NCBI GenBank assembly: GCA_033763595.1
Contig: JANRKH010000003.1
Span: 1 to 14,116 of the forward strand
Source: JANRKH01 sp033763595
GTDB lineage: Bacteria > Pseudomonadota > Alphaproteobacteria > Rickettsiales > Rickettsiaceae
DNA: 14,116 bases
Direction of reading: 5' to 3'
The notes under the pieces are model-generated. The model did no database searches. It had not been told where the DNA came from and saw only the letters and a program-made list of their open reading frames with translations. Below are positions 14,046-14,116 of the stretch, piece after piece. Position 1 is the stretch's first letter. Each line of letters begins with the position of its first letter. A program made the translations under genes and the position numbers.

Positions 14046-14116
14046 ATGAATGACCTAATAAGCTTTGATTATGCGATCAAATACTTACTTAAAGATAAAG
14101 AAGACTATGATATAGT
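14046..14116 (+). CDS. Rpn/PD-(D/E)XK nuclease-family protein, 5' end only
   Basis: Only the first 23 full codons are in the window, cut by its right edge. They read MNDLISFDYAIKYLLKDKED and onward to an YDIV ending. This opening (ISFDYAIKYLL, then DYDIV) is, from memory, the typical N-terminus of the Rpn/transposase_31-like PD-(D/E)XK nuclease proteins that are multiplied in Rickettsiales genomes and linked to DNA mobility or recombination. The catalytic residues would lie beyond the window, so completeness and activity cannot be judged. It is preceded by its own promoter and is not part of the aldolase-ruvA operon. Confidence 0.75.
   Translation, partial: MNDLISFDYAIKYLLKDKEDYDI

Overview
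The window is AT-rich with tightly packed, alphaproteobacterial-type genes separated by a few repeat-bearing spacers. AmpG-type and multidrug-type transporters, an ankyrin-repeat protein, an Rpn-family gene, a lone class I aldolase and the style of InfA, Der and RuvA all point to an obligate intracellular alphaproteobacterium, most likely of the order Rickettsiales. This is inferred from protein character; no species can be named.

Layout. On the minus strand, an AmpG-like muropeptide permease and a sodium:solute symporter overlap by 20 nt (139-2743). On the plus strand follow an ABC exporter and a HAD-IIA hydrolase 5 nt apart (3029-5679). Next is a 541-residue protein (5939-7564) with a kinase-like N-terminal part and C-terminal ankyrin repeats. 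A gene-poor spacer (7565-8405) holds two related, oppositely oriented long hairpin elements of about 105 bp, repeated motifs and a doubtful 73-codon ORF. The minus strand then carries infA and tRNA-Asn(GTT), with a good promoter just upstream of the tRNA. After a 446-bp gene-free spacer the plus strand carries der-hemD (TAATG overlap), bcp followed by a DUF6314-like gene, and class I fructose-bisphosphate aldolase followed by ruvA (ATGA overlap). The last 71 bases are the start of an Rpn/PD-(D/E)XK family gene behind a strong-looking promoter.

Most genes are housekeeping: ribosome assembly (Der), translation initiation (IF-1), haem synthesis (HemD), peroxide defence (Bcp), junction processing (RuvA) and wall-fragment recycling (AmpG). 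The parts most worth pursuing are the ankyrin protein, whose N-terminal half carries what look like PI3K/HipA-type kinase motifs, and the paired hairpin elements. The two elements share a 60-bp core but have different, internally complementary arms.
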